Shown: piece after piece, positions 50,062 through 59,083 of the stretch
Numbering within the stretch: position 1 is the stretch's first letter
Layout of the letters: each line of letters starts with the position of its first letter
From: Rheinheimera pleomorphica
Lineage (GTDB): Bacteria; Pseudomonadota; Gammaproteobacteria; Enterobacterales; Alteromonadaceae
DNA length: 64,000 bases
NCBI RefSeq assembly: GCF_011634895.1
Contig: NZ_SIRR01000031.1
Coordinates: forward strand, 62,001 to 126,000
Direction: 5' to 3'
Translations under genes and position numbers: made by a program
Notes under the pieces: model-generated
Database searches by the model: none
Seen by the model: the letters and a program-made list of their open reading frames with translations, nothing else
Told to the model about the DNA's origin: nothing

Positions 50062-50684
50062 TCCGTGCTATCAGTAAAAATGCACTGGCATTAGGTGCTG
50101 CGGCAGCAATTTGCGTCGCCATACTCAGCCTGGTTAATCAACAAACTGCTGCGCGCATAAGCGAGCAGCGGCTGGCCGCCAAACTGGCCATTTTATCGGA
50201 AGTGCTGCCCAATGCTGATGCGGGTCAGGCATTATTGCAGGATTGTCTGCAGGTAACCGACGCACAGCTGCTGGGCAGAACCAGTGCCCAAACCCTGTAT
50301 CGCTGGCGTCAGAACGGTGAACTTAGTGCTTATATTATTGAAACTACTGCACCGGATGGCTACAGTGGCAATATCGATTTAATTGTTGCCCTAAGCCCCG
50401 ATGGCACTGTGCTGGGCAGCCGCGTGCTGGAGCACAAAGAAACCCCCGGCCTTGGCGATAAAATTGAAACACGCCGTTCACCTTGGATTTATAGCTTCAG
50501 CGGTAAAGTGGTAAGCCCTGACAATGCTGATAAATGGGCAGTACGAAAAGATGGCGGCGACTTTGATCAGTTTACCGGTGCGACTATTACACCACGCGCC
50601 GTCATTAATGCGGTGCGTAATGCCGTACTGTATGTGCAGCAACACCCGCAGCTGGCCACTATGCCAGCCAACTGTGCGGTTTGA
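50058..50684 (+). CDS. rnfG: Rnf/Rsx complex subunit G
   Basis: Periplasmic-facing FMN subunit of 208 residues anchored by an N-terminal helix. FMN attaches to the Thr of the motif [11 protein letters not shown] (about 175-185), visible here. [20 protein letters not shown] and [10 protein letters not shown] are family features. It starts inside rnfD. Confidence 0.96.
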   Translation: MIRAISKNALALGAAAAICVAILSLVNQQTAARISEQRLAAKLAILSEVLPNADAGQALLQDCLQVTDAQLLGRTSAQTLYRWRQNGELSAYIIETTAPDGYSGNIDLIVALSPDGTVLGSRVLEHKETPGLGDKIETRRSPWIYSFSGKVVSPDNADKWAVRKDGGDFDQFTGATITPRAVINAVRNAVLYVQQHPQLATMPANCAV

Positions 50685-50701
50685 TAAGGTACCAGATATT
50701 G

Positions 50702-51397
50702 ATGAACCAATTTAAAGAGTTGACTCTACAGGGCTTATGGCAAAATAACCCCGGTCTGGTGCAATTGCTGGGCCTGTGCCCGTTATTAGCCGTTACCGCC
50801 ACTATTACCAATGCCCTTGGGCTGGGTATTGCCACCTTAGTGGTGCTACTGGGCTCTAATATTGTCGTTTCTCTGGTGCGTAACCATGTTGCCAGCGAAA
50901 TTCGCATCCCGGTGTTTGTGCTAATCATCGCCAGCCTGGTCACCGCGGTAGAGCTGCTGATGAATGCCTATACCTTCGGTTTATACCAGTCGTTGGGCAT
51001 TTTTATCCCGTTAATCGTTACCAACTGCGCCATTATTGGCCGCGCCGAAGCCTTTGCCTCGAAAAACGCCGTGCTGCCTTCGGCTATTGACGCTTTTATG
51101 ATGGGGCTGGGTTTTATGCTGGTGTTATTGCTACTGGGTGCGATGCGGGAAATACTCGGCCAGGGTACCTTATTCGACGGCGCCGACTTACTACTTGGTG
51201 ACTGGGCCAAAGCGCTGCGTATTGAACTGTTTAAAGTCAACAGTCACTTTTTGCTGGCGATGTTACCGCCGGGTGCCTTTTTTGCCATGGGCCTGTTAAT
51301 CGCATTGAAAAACACCATAGACAACAAACTTAAGCAAAAACAAGCTGTTGAAAAAGGTAGTATCGCCCGGGCCCGGGTTACCGGCACGGCACAGTAA
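50702..51397 (+). CDS. rnfE: Rnf/Rsx complex subunit E
   Basis: Membrane subunit of 231 residues and partner of RnfA in holding the membrane Fe-S cluster. [24 protein letters not shown] and [20 protein letters not shown] show the paired Cys. I start at the ATG at 50702; a TTG at 50681 overlapping the rnfG stop is possible but less likely. Confidence 0.95.
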   Translation: MNQFKELTLQGLWQNNPGLVQLLGLCPLLAVTATITNALGLGIATLVVLLGSNIVVSLVRNHVASEIRIPVFVLIIASLVTAVELLMNAYTFGLYQSLGIFIPLIVTNCAIIGRAEAFASKNAVLPSAIDAFMMGLGFMLVLLLLGAMREILGQGTLFDGADLLLGDWAKALRIELFKVNSHFLLAMLPPGAFFAMGLLIALKNTIDNKLKQKQAVEKGSIARARVTGTAQ

Positions 51398-51402
51398 GTA
51401 CA

Positions 51403-52038
51403 ATGAATAAACAAAAACGCATTGAAATATTAAGCCGGCTGCGAGAGGCCAACCCCAAGCCCACCACCGAGCTGGAATACAGCTCGCCGTTTGAGCTGTT
51501 AATTGCTGTACTGCTGTCCGCTCAGGCAACAGACGTTGGCGTGAACAAAGCAACCAAACATTTGTTTCCGGCCGCGCGCACGCCGCAGCAAATGCTGGAT
51601 TTAGGCGTTGACGGTGTTAAGCATTACATTAAAACTATCGGCCTGTTTAATACCAAAGCCGAAAACGTGATTAAAACCTGCCGTATTCTGATAGAGCAAC
51701 ACGGCGGTGAAGTGCCGGAGAACCGCGAAGCACTCGAAGCCCTGCCCGGCGTTGGCCGCAAAACCGCTAATGTGGTGTTGAATACTGCCTTTCGCTGGCC
51801 GACTATAGCGGTCGATACGCATATTTTCCGCGTATCCAACCGCACTAAACTGGCGCCGGGTAAAAATGTCGACGAGGTCGAGCATAAACTACTTAAAGTA
51901 GTACCGGCCGAGTTTAAACTCGACGTGCACCACTGGCTTATCCTGCACGGTCGCTACACCTGTGTGGCACGTAAACCGCGCTGTGGCAGCTGTATTATTG
52001 AAGACTTGTGTGAGTTTAAAGACAAGACAGAGCAATAA
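51403..52038 (+). CDS. nth: endonuclease III
   Basis: Base-excision DNA glycosylase/AP lyase for oxidised pyrimidines, 211 residues. Helix-hairpin-helix LPGVGRKTANVVL contains the catalytic Lys, VDTHIFRVSNR the catalytic Asp, and the C-terminal 4Fe-4S loop reads C-X6-C-X2-C-X5-C. Placement directly after rnfE is conserved in gammaproteobacteria. Confidence 0.97.
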   Translation: MNKQKRIEILSRLREANPKPTTELEYSSPFELLIAVLLSAQATDVGVNKATKHLFPAARTPQQMLDLGVDGVKHYIKTIGLFNTKAENVIKTCRILIEQHGGEVPENREALEALPGVGRKTANVVLNTAFRWPTIAVDTHIFRVSNRTKLAPGKNVDEVEHKLLKVVPAEFKLDVHHWLILHGRYTCVARKPRCGSCIIEDLCEFKDKTEQ

Positions 52039-52130
52039 GCAGTATCAGGCGACCAATGTTGCAAACTATCGCCAGGCAACCATGATGACAGATAAAGCAG
52101 TCTATTTTACAGATGGAACAGCGGACTGGC

Positions 52131-52193
52131 CGCTAACGCGGCCAGAAGAGCGGTTTTACCTATTGACTCCGAGAAGGCTCATATGTGTTAGGC
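52131..52193 (-). repeat. attC site of the DUF6508 cassette (minus orientation)
   Basis: On the minus strand this begins GCCTAAC (52193-52187), overlapping the TAA stop of the DUF6508 gene, and ends GTTAGCG (52137-52131). The R'' is the exact reverse complement of the GTTAGGCAT at the 5' end of the same cassette (52621-52613). The interior is short, and the R' lies inside a perfect palindrome (CTGGCCGC/GCGGCCAG, 52126-52145). A longer attC reaching about 52073 is an alternative. Confidence 0.6.
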
Positions 52194-52595
52194 ATTTTTG
52201 CTTGATAATTCATTTAGCCGTTTGAGAATTAATCCAATCTTACCCTCACGAATCATAGCACCCATGTGCCCATCACAAAACCGTTCACCACGAACGCAGT
52301 AGGTCAGCATAGTCCTGATTTCGTCGAGGCCAGAAGATTCGATTAATTTTTTATCTTCGATCATCTTTTTTGCTTCTTTTGGGCTATACCCGTAGTCGCA
52401 CCAGTGCTCTTGCGATGCTACCCGTAAAAACTTTTCTACGTTTTCTTCATACTCTGGCCATGGCATAGTGAAAACACCATCTCTCTCTTCTCCACCACAC
52501 CATTTTTTAATGGGATCAAAACCATCTCGGTAAAGAAGGGGGATAAATTGAACCAATTCCATGATTTGGTTTTCATCTGGAAATACTGCGCGCAT
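52188..52595 (-). CDS. DUF6508-like protein, integron cassette gene
   Basis: Protein of 135 residues, no signal peptide or membrane helix. The C-terminal half (YSPKEAKKMIEDKKLIESS, IRTMLTYCVRGERFCDGHMGAMIREG) matches my recollection of DUF6508. Function unknown. It has a short 5' leader with GAGG before ATG and its TAA lies inside the attC R'' site, as in typical cassettes. AT-richer than the flanking nth and LytTR genes. Confidence 0.7.
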   Translation of the reverse strand: MRAVFPDENQIMELVQFIPLLYRDGFDPIKKWCGGEERDGVFTMPWPEYEENVEKFLRVASQEHWCDYGYSPKEAKKMIEDKKLIESSGLDEIRTMLTYCVRGERFCDGHMGAMIREGKIGLILKRLNELSSKNA

Positions 52596-52614
52596 TTTCT
52601 GACCTCTTTCGGAT

Positions 52615-52706
52615 GCCTAACACTGATGATAACCGGCGCCGGAGCGCCAGCGGAGGGAACCAAAAGCACCACGCTTTTGGCGTCCGGTTGACCGATTTGT
52701 TGTGTG
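52615..52706 (-). repeat. attC site of the HNH cassette (minus orientation)
   Basis: On the minus strand it begins CACACAAC (52706-52699) and ends GTTAGGC (52621-52615), 92 bp. Inner arms AACCGGACGCC and GGCGCCGGTT pair with a 1-base bulge, and CCAAAAGC/GCTTTTGG forms a second stem around the CGCTGGCGCTCC-type core. The R'' is the exact reverse complement of the core site GTTGTGTG at 53570-53563. This is a convincing attC despite a non-consensus R''. Confidence 0.8.
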
Positions 52707-52727
52707 ACAAGGCCCCTGCCCGAAAGG

Positions 52728-53516
52728 CTATAGCCTTAGCTTTTTACACCTCTGACCTAAACTGACGCTCGTTTCTCCGATAATTACGCCGGCGGCACAG
52801 TTTTCTGCCTTCAGGCCGGCAACTACAATCGTTGAACCATCTGGAGCTACAGCATTGAAGCCCTGGCCTCTAACTCCTGAGATTCTTGCTCCTCGAAAGA
52901 GCATATCTATCTCCTCAACGATAAAAGCGTTGGGCGGTTCAACTCTGATCTTTAGAGCGATTTTTCGCTTTTCTTTTCTAACGGTGAGTACGTTTCCTAC
53001 AACATCAATATCAAAATTATCTGCCGATCCTTTCCACTCATTGTTCTCAATTCTGAATATTTCTTGATCATCATCATTGCGAAAGACCCCGGACATCTCA
53101 ACCATTCCAGAATCATCGTTTCGGGCCAATCCTAGAATTGTTTCTCCAAGCGCCTCGATTATGACTGGTGTTTCTATCCATTCTGTACCTCCAAAAACAA
53201 CCTTGGGCACGTTCTGCCCAATGTCGAAGAAGTCAGACGCATATCCATCTACAACGCACTTTGGCTTTTCGTTGTGACGTATCACTTTCTCTTTAGACCA
53301 AACACGCCTGGTCACCTTGTCATGGCATGCTCCGCACAGCGCCGTAATTTTGTTGGGGTCATGCTCTTTAGCGTCAGCGTATTCCGGATCAACATGTTCA
53401 TATTGAATAATTGCTAAGCCACAGACTACACATCCAAAGCCACAGCGCTGTCTAACTTCGCGTTTTACTGCTGCTGGAATATTCCGTGAGAGGCCATGCT
53501 TGTTTGTATTTCTCAA
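52728..53516 (-). CDS. HNH endonuclease, integron cassette gene
   Basis: Predicted nuclease of about 262 residues. I use a TTG start at 53516, with AGGAG 6-7 bp upstream; an ATG at 53588 would extend over the cassette boundary. The N-terminal HNH domain shows zinc Cys pairs in CGFGCVVCGL and LCGACHDKVTRR, with YEHVDPEY and DPNKITALC between them. The remaining two thirds is a beta-rich domain of unknown role. The stop lies 20 bp from an attC site. Substrate and biological role are unknown; HNH genes are common in cassettes. Confidence 0.7.
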   Translation of the reverse strand: MRNTNKHGLSRNIPAAVKREVRQRCGFGCVVCGLAIIQYEHVDPEYADAKEHDPNKITALCGACHDKVTRRVWSKEKVIRHNEKPKCVVDGYASDFFDIGQNVPKVVFGGTEWIETPVIIEALGETILGLARNDDSGMVEMSGVFRNDDDQEIFRIENNEWKGSADNFDIDVVGNVLTVRKEKRKIALKIRVEPPNAFIVEEIDMLFRGARISGVRGQGFNAVAPDGSTIVVAGLKAENCAAGVIIGETSVSLGQRCKKLRL

Positions 53517-53562
53517 CGTACTCTCCTGAGTGACTACGTAAACAGGCTGTATGGACAGGTGA

Positions 53563-53570
53563 CACACAAC
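53563..53570 (-). other. 5' core site of the HNH cassette
   Basis: On the minus strand this reads GTTGTGTG. Recombination would cut between the G and the following TT. It is the reverse complement of the R'' at 52706-52699. No attI or integrase is visible upstream to 53720. Confidence 0.55.
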
Positions 53571-53719
53571 GCTTATTCGGCCGGTCAACCCGTACTTAAA
53601 CCCGGGTCAACCTGTTTTTGTAAATTTAATGTATTGAACCCTACACTGCTTCTGTAAAACTTACAATAAGTTATCGGTACAGCTGACATTTGGCTAGCGA
53701 CAAATACGGGTTAACCCGC

Positions 53720-54511
53720 CTAACCCGACAAACTCTCTTTTAGCTGTTTGCTGTAGGTGCGGCTGACTTTTAGCGCTTTATTATTAACTAAGGTCAGCTT
53801 GTACTCTGAGTTAATCAAGGGTTCGAGCTTGGCAACATGCTGCAGATTAACAATGGTTGATTTATGAATGCGGATAAAGCCGTCCGGTAACACCTCGTCA
53901 ATGAGGCTTTTCATTCTGGCGCGCATGACAAAGGTCTCGGCGTTGGTGTGCACGCACATATAATCACCGACAGCATCAATCCATAAAATATCCCGATACG
54001 GGATTAACTGCGCCGGGTGGTGCCCGTCCTGGATCAGCAGCTTTTCCTGTTCAATACGGTATGTGGTTGTGTCAACTGGCGGCGTGGCTGCAGCGTTTTG
54101 CACTATAGCAGCCACTTCCAGCAGTTGTTGCTTGTTGGGCTGCGGCTCCGCCCTGGCGACGACTCTGGCTATCGCTTCGGCCAGCCGTTCTTTCTTTACC
54201 GGTTTAAGTAAATAATCCAGCGCCCTCACCTCAAAAGCTTGCACTGCATATTGATGAAAGGCGGTAACAAAGATAATGGCCGGGCAGTTTTCTGGTTGTA
54301 ACTGCTTTATCAGCTCAAAGCCCGATTGACCCGGCATTTCGATATCAAGAAAGATTAAATCCGGTGCCGATTGACTGATCAGTGCCATGGCCTCATCGAC
54401 ACTGGCGGCATGGCCAATAATGCTGATCTGCGAAAACGCCGCCAGCCGGATGGCCAGCCCTTCGATAGCGCTGTATTCGTCATCTACCAGCAGGGTTTTA
54501 AGCGGCTTCAT
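53720..54511 (-). CDS. LytTR-family response regulator
   Basis: Response regulator of 263 residues. The receiver domain has VDDE (10-12), phosphorylated Asp56 in FLDIEMPGQSGFE and the Lys in ALDYLLKPVKKERL. The C-terminal LytTR DNA-binding domain (about 160-263) shows ILWIDAVGDYMCVHT and GFIRIHKSTIVNLQHV. Starts 4 bp inside the kinase gene, its cognate partner. Position just below the GH genes suggests it controls them, but this is inferred. Confidence 0.93.
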   Translation of the reverse strand: MKPLKTLLVDDEYSAIEGLAIRLAAFSQISIIGHAASVDEAMALISQSAPDLIFLDIEMPGQSGFELIKQLQPENCPAIIFVTAFHQYAVQAFEVRALDYLLKPVKKERLAEAIARVVARAEPQPNKQQLLEVAAIVQNAAATPPVDTTTYRIEQEKLLIQDGHHPAQLIPYRDILWIDAVGDYMCVHTNAETFVMRARMKSLIDEVLPDGFIRIHKSTIVNLQHVAKLEPLINSEYKLTLVNNKALKVSRTYSKQLKESLSG

Positions 54512-55569
54512 CTAATGCTCTCAGTCGTTTCCAGCGGGATAGCAATGCTGATCTGCGCCCCACCATTGTCGTTATTACTTACCGTAAACTGACTGTTGCC
54601 GGGATAAATCAGCTGCAGTCTATCCTGACAGTTTTTCATGCCGACACCCGTTGCTGCCTTGGCCTGAAGATCAAAGCCGCTGCCGGTATCGCTAACACAA
54701 ATGTGTAAGCGGTTGCCTTTACAACTAAAGTTTACCGCAATAACAATGCTGCTTTTTTGCCCGATGCCGTGCTTTAACGCATTTTCTACCAAAGGCTGCA
54801 GCAATAGTGATGGCATCAGTGCATTAGCACAGGCCTGATCTGCAGCAATACTGACATTCAGTTTGCTTTGAAAGCGGCACTGCTCAATATCAACATAGGT
54901 TTGCAATATCGCAATTTCGTCCTGTACCGTGATTTTTGCCAGCGGATCGGTGTACAGGCTGTAACGCAGAAAATCGCAGAGCTTTTCCAACATGGCCACC
55001 GCATTGGCGTTGTGCTGTTTCAAAATAAGCGTACAGATAGCATTGATACTGTTAAACATAAAATGCGGGTTTAACTGATAGCGCAGCATTTTTAGCTGCG
55101 ACTCTTTTGCCAGGTTCAACGCCTCTGCCGCCTGATGGCGCTGCTCGGCGTTATCAAGATACACTTTTATACCGTAGTAACCGGCGGTCCAGGTCGCCAG
55201 CATCGTCATAGAGGCGGATGTCCAGGTACCAAAATCAAACCAGGTCATCGGCTGCCACCAGCTGCCATAAAACCACTGCAAGCTGTGCCATTTAAACTGC
55301 GTCCACAGCAGGGCGGCAGCCAGCAAACAGACAATATGCAAAGCCGCGCTAAGCACAAGCGGCCGCTGCCTGAACGACGCATAGAGCTTTCTCAGCCACA
55401 AGGTAATAAAAAAGCCGCAACAGGTGTCAAGCAGCAGATGTGGCAGATGAATAAGCCAGGGCTCCTGCCCCGGCATTTTAATCATCAGTTCGGTCAGTAA
55501 GGCGTAAGCGAGCCAGCCACAGTACTGGCACAACCAAAACAACTGCCTTTTCGATTCGAGCTTTATCAA
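54508..55569 (-). CDS. LytS-type sensor histidine kinase
   Basis: Membrane kinase of 353 residues. About four N-terminal helices (residues 12-135) are followed by the His_kinase H-box KMLRYQLNPHFMFNSINAI (His near 169), N-box LLLQPLVENALKHGI and G-boxes VSDTGSGF and GVGMKNCQDRL. It lacks a separate periplasmic sensor, so the signal is sensed in the membrane or via partners. Operon partner of the LytTR regulator. Confidence 0.92.
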   Translation of the reverse strand: MIKLESKRQLFWLCQYCGWLAYALLTELMIKMPGQEPWLIHLPHLLLDTCCGFFITLWLRKLYASFRQRPLVLSAALHIVCLLAAALLWTQFKWHSLQWFYGSWWQPMTWFDFGTWTSASMTMLATWTAGYYGIKVYLDNAEQRHQAAEALNLAKESQLKMLRYQLNPHFMFNSINAICTLILKQHNANAVAMLEKLCDFLRYSLYTDPLAKITVQDEIAILQTYVDIEQCRFQSKLNVSIAADQACANALMPSLLLQPLVENALKHGIGQKSSIVIAVNFSCKGNRLHICVSDTGSGFDLQAKAATGVGMKNCQDRLQLIYPGNSQFTVSNNDNGGAQISIAIPLETTESIR

Positions 55570-55629
55570 TCAATAACCTTTAGCTTAAATTGCGGCCCGA
55601 CAGCTAGGTTTGCCGGGCCTGCTGCACCG

Positions 55630-58158
55630 TTAGGACTCACATCCCAACACGAGCGTGGATGACGCCACGCTGTTAACCAAGGCGATATCGGCGACCGCCA
55701 GGCTCGATGGCGGTGCGGCCGTAAAGCGCACAGCCTCTTCTACTGATTGCACAGTGCTTGCAGCGTCGCAATGCAGCGGCAAGGCCAGGCTATGCCATTT
55801 GCCTGCAGGCAATTGCTGTAACAGCGGTTGCAGCGATACCGTACGCAGACAGCTTTGCTGCTGGCACATCGCGGCGATGGTCACATCCTTGATAGCAACC
55901 TGATCCAGCCGGATACTCAATTGTAAAAATTGGCTGCGGATAGCGTCAGTTAATTGCTGCGCCCCGGCGTAGACTAAACTGGCCGCGGCCGTATTGTCAG
56001 CACCTTGCCAGACAAATTTTCTGCCATCTTCCTGATAGGCCAAATTAACCGACTGCATGGTGATACTGTTACCATCGGCACTGACGGCTGACGCTGTATT
56101 AAATGTCTGTAACGGGGCGCTGCTATCTGATAATGCCCATAACATGCCAGCGGCTAAGTTTCTGACAAACAGCGGTGTTTGCTCTGCGGTATCTTCTGCG
56201 ATTTGTGCCCGTGTTGCTTCAGATAAGGGCGCCAGCACAACCTCATCAGCATACGTCAGGCCATAACCATACGCAAACAGCGGCTCATACTGCGTCTGAC
56301 CGACATTCAGCCGGTATTGATCATCGAATTTGGGCCAGGAAAAACTCAGTTTGCCATGAAAATCATACTGAATAGCGCCTGCGCTGGTGGTCAGTAGTAC
56401 ATCGGCAACGCCCTGCCCCTCAGAGCCGGGCAGCCAGGCCGCGACAAAGGCATCTGACGCATTCAGCTCTTTATTCACCCACAGCGGCCGGCCGGATAAA
56501 AACACCGTTACTACCGGAATATCCTGCTGTTTTAAGCGTTTCAGCAGCGCCAAATCGCGTTTATTGCCGTGCTGATATTCCAGTTGCTGAATATCGCCAA
56601 ACCATTCGGCATAAGGCTCTTCGCCAATCACCACTATGGCGACATCGGGTTTGTTGCGGTATTGGCCATCGACACTCAGCTCTACCGTACCGCCTGCGGC
56701 TTCAATTTGCTGACGTAACCCGGCATAGATAGAGGTAGCATTGGGAAAATCAGCATTGGTGTTATCAGTGCCCTGCCAGGATACACTCCAGCCACCGGCC
56801 TGTTTGGCGATATTATCGGCGCCATCGCCGGCAATAAGCACTTTGCTTTTGGGCGACAGCGGCAGCAGATTATCGTTATTTTTTAGCAACACCAGTGATT
56901 TTCGCACCGCCTCTCTGGCCAATTCACGGTGTTCTTTGGCATTAAACCATTGCGGGTTTGCCGATTCCGGCCGGGTTGAAGGTTTACCCCGGCTAAACAC
57001 GCCCCAGCGTATTTTGGCACGTAAAAACCGCCTTACCGCATCATCGAGCCGGGCAGCGGAAATAACACCGTCTTTAACCTGCTGCAGGGTATTGTGGTAA
57101 AAGGCTTCAAAGTGCTCCGGCACCATCATCACATCCACACCGGCATTAAAAGCAGCGGCGCATTGCTCTAAATCGCAGCCATCAACAAATTTATGCGCAT
57201 TCCAGTCACTGATCACAAAGCCGTCAAAGCCCATTTGCTGTTTCAGTACTTCAGTCAGCAGGTAGTGATCACCATGCACCCTTTTGCCATTCCAACTGTT
57301 AAAGGACGCCATCACTGACTGCACGCCGGCGCCGATAGCGGTGTAATAACCGGCGGCATGAATATCGCGCAGTGCTTGCTCTGTCGCCACCGTATCGCCG
57401 CGGTCGATGCCATTTTCAGTACCCCCGTCACCGACAAAGTGTTTCGCGGTGGCGATACGACGATAATCGGTTAAAAACGTGTCACCAATTTCGCCCTGCA
57501 CCCCGGTTACCATAGCGCCGGCGTAGTTTGCGACTATGGCAGGCTCTTCAGAATAGCTCTCATAAGTGCGGCCCCAGCGATCGTCCCGCACCACCGCTAC
57601 GGTGGGCGCAAACATCCATTCAATGCCCGTTGCCGCCACTTCTTTCGCCGTCGCCTGGCCTATTTTGTGAATTAAAGCAGCATCGCGCGCTGCACCCAGG
57701 CCGATGTTATGCGGGAACAAGGTGGCGCCATACACATTGCTATGGCCGTGCATCGCATCAGTACCCCAGATAGTAGGAATACTGCTGCCATCTTCGCTGC
57801 TGTCGATGGCGGCGGCATACATTTCATCGGCATACTGAAGCCAGGTTTTGGCATCGGCCTGCTTTTGGCCATAAGGTGCGGTGTTGCCGCCATTCAGGTA
57901 AGAGCCAAAACCATATTTGCGCATTTGCGCCACGCTTAAATAGCCAATTTCAGGCTGAATGAGCTGCGCCACTTTTTGTTCAATCGTCATGCTGGCCAGC
58001 AACACATCCAGCTGTTGTTCTACAGCCGGATCGGGCTTTAGCACAGAGTTCACTTTAGGCCAGCTAAGGTTTTCCGCGTTAGCGTTAAAATGGCAAACCA
58101 GCAGCGCCGAGCATACACACAGGGTTTTAGTAAGCGCAGAATATGAAACAAAAAACAT
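55630..58158 (-). CDS. GH3 beta-glucosidase, exported
   Basis: Glycoside hydrolase family 3, 842 residues with a signal peptide. Catalytic nucleophile Asp318 in FDGFVISDWNAHK and a probable acid/base Glu in VVIGEEPYAEWFGD (about 512-520) are visible, with WGTDAMHGHSN and KHFVGDGGTENG in the N-domain. The C-terminal 200 residues are an ExoP-like extra domain. Related enzymes cleave beta-1,3/1,4-glucan oligomers to glucose. It follows GH16 in the same operon. Confidence 0.9.
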   Translation of the reverse strand: MFFVSYSALTKTLCVCSALLVCHFNANAENLSWPKVNSVLKPDPAVEQQLDVLLASMTIEQKVAQLIQPEIGYLSVAQMRKYGFGSYLNGGNTAPYGQKQADAKTWLQYADEMYAAAIDSSEDGSSIPTIWGTDAMHGHSNVYGATLFPHNIGLGAARDAALIHKIGQATAKEVAATGIEWMFAPTVAVVRDDRWGRTYESYSEEPAIVANYAGAMVTGVQGEIGDTFLTDYRRIATAKHFVGDGGTENGIDRGDTVATEQALRDIHAAGYYTAIGAGVQSVMASFNSWNGKRVHGDHYLLTEVLKQQMGFDGFVISDWNAHKFVDGCDLEQCAAAFNAGVDVMMVPEHFEAFYHNTLQQVKDGVISAARLDDAVRRFLRAKIRWGVFSRGKPSTRPESANPQWFNAKEHRELAREAVRKSLVLLKNNDNLLPLSPKSKVLIAGDGADNIAKQAGGWSVSWQGTDNTNADFPNATSIYAGLRQQIEAAGGTVELSVDGQYRNKPDVAIVVIGEEPYAEWFGDIQQLEYQHGNKRDLALLKRLKQQDIPVVTVFLSGRPLWVNKELNASDAFVAAWLPGSEGQGVADVLLTTSAGAIQYDFHGKLSFSWPKFDDQYRLNVGQTQYEPLFAYGYGLTYADEVVLAPLSEATRAQIAEDTAEQTPLFVRNLAAGMLWALSDSSAPLQTFNTASAVSADGNSITMQSVNLAYQEDGRKFVWQGADNTAAASLVYAGAQQLTDAIRSQFLQLSIRLDQVAIKDVTIAAMCQQQSCLRTVSLQPLLQQLPAGKWHSLALPLHCDAASTVQSVEEAVRFTAAPPSSLAVADIALVNSVASSTLVLGCES

Positions 58159-58173
58159 AGTGAAATCCTATAC

Positions 58174-58213
58174 GTCTGCAGTACAGCAATGCCGCAGTGG
58201 CATTACTGCAGAC
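58174..58213 (-). repeat. inverted repeat between GH16 and GH3 genes
   Basis: GTCTGCAGTA + ATGCC (58174-58183, 58089-58093 equivalent at 58189-58193) pairs perfectly with GGCATTACTGCAGAC (58199-58213), leaving a 5-nt bulge (CAGCA) and a 5-nt loop. It lies between the GH16 stop and the GH3 start with no T-run, so it may tune relative expression or protect the GH16 mRNA 3' end. Confidence 0.6.
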
Positions 58214-58221
58214 ACTTGTAC

Positions 58222-59004
58222 TTAATGGGGAATGTATTCAATAAAGTCGTAATAAGCCCAGGCAGTGTCAGCAAAGTACTGGCCAGGAAAGTAAAAACCG
58301 CTTTGCGAATTGTCGCCATGCCAGTGGTTAATCATGATTCTGGTATTGTCGACCGGCCAGGCATAAGCCGGTATTTCGTCGTTTGCCAGATAGCCATCGC
58401 CATTATCTTTGTAAACCGTGCGCAAGGTTTGCTCATTGCCACTGGCGTCATACAGATACCAGCGGATCTGGCTTGGGCTCCAATCAAAACCGATAGTTAG
58501 CAGGTTTTGCTGAATGTTAAGGCCGTATTGGCCAAGATCGATGTCCTGCTCCCAGCTTTGATAAGTGCCGCCCTGTGGCTGATAAATCACATTGGTATGC
58601 ACCACATTGCCAAGCGAAGGCAAAAACTCGATATCAATCTCCTGCCAGGCTCTGCCGGGGGCGTCCCACCAGGAGGTGTAGGTAAAAATCGATGCCACAG
58701 TACCCGGCGTATTGCCGGTTTTCAGCGCGCCCTGCACTTTGCCATAGCTGTAACTGGCACGGCTTTGTAGCTCAGCACAGCTGCCCTGGCTCAGCGCCAG
58801 CGTAATACCATGCGAGCTTGGTGACACCATAGCCGGTGTAAAAGCACAGCCAAAGGGTGAACCATTGCTGCCCGTTCTGGCAGACCAGATCCCGCTATTA
58901 AAGCCCCAGCTAAAGTCGTCTTTAAAATAACCGGCGTGGGCTGGCGTTGTGCTAACAACACAAAAAGCAGCACAAATGACGTTGGTAGTTGTGTGTTTCA
59001 TCAT
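58222..59004 (-). CDS. GH16 lichenase-type beta-glucanase
   Basis: Exported glycoside hydrolase of 260 residues (signal peptide ending PAHAG). The catalytic motif reads EIDIE (Glu122, Asp124, Glu126) without an inserted Met, the EXDXE spacing of lichenases, whereas laminarinases usually have EXDXXE. AELQSRASYSYGKVQG and FDWSPSQIRWYLYD are typical. It would cleave mixed-linkage beta-1,3-1,4-glucan. A second ATG one codon in (59001) is also possible. Confidence 0.85.
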   Translation of the reverse strand: MMKHTTTNVICAAFCVVSTTPAHAGYFKDDFSWGFNSGIWSARTGSNGSPFGCAFTPAMVSPSSHGITLALSQGSCAELQSRASYSYGKVQGALKTGNTPGTVASIFTYTSWWDAPGRAWQEIDIEFLPSLGNVVHTNVIYQPQGGTYQSWEQDIDLGQYGLNIQQNLLTIGFDWSPSQIRWYLYDASGNEQTLRTVYKDNGDGYLANDEIPAYAWPVDNTRIMINHWHGDNSQSGFYFPGQYFADTAWAYYDFIEYIPH

Positions 59005-59083
59005 GAGGTCCTGTCTGTTGCGGCATAAAGCGCCCGAAGCGAAAACCTGCGGCTGCGGGCGCTGCGTTTACACAAGAGCGGCG

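Noticed and set aside
52131-53720. Integron integrase
   Set aside because: No tyrosine recombinase frame with the IntI signature was found within this window.
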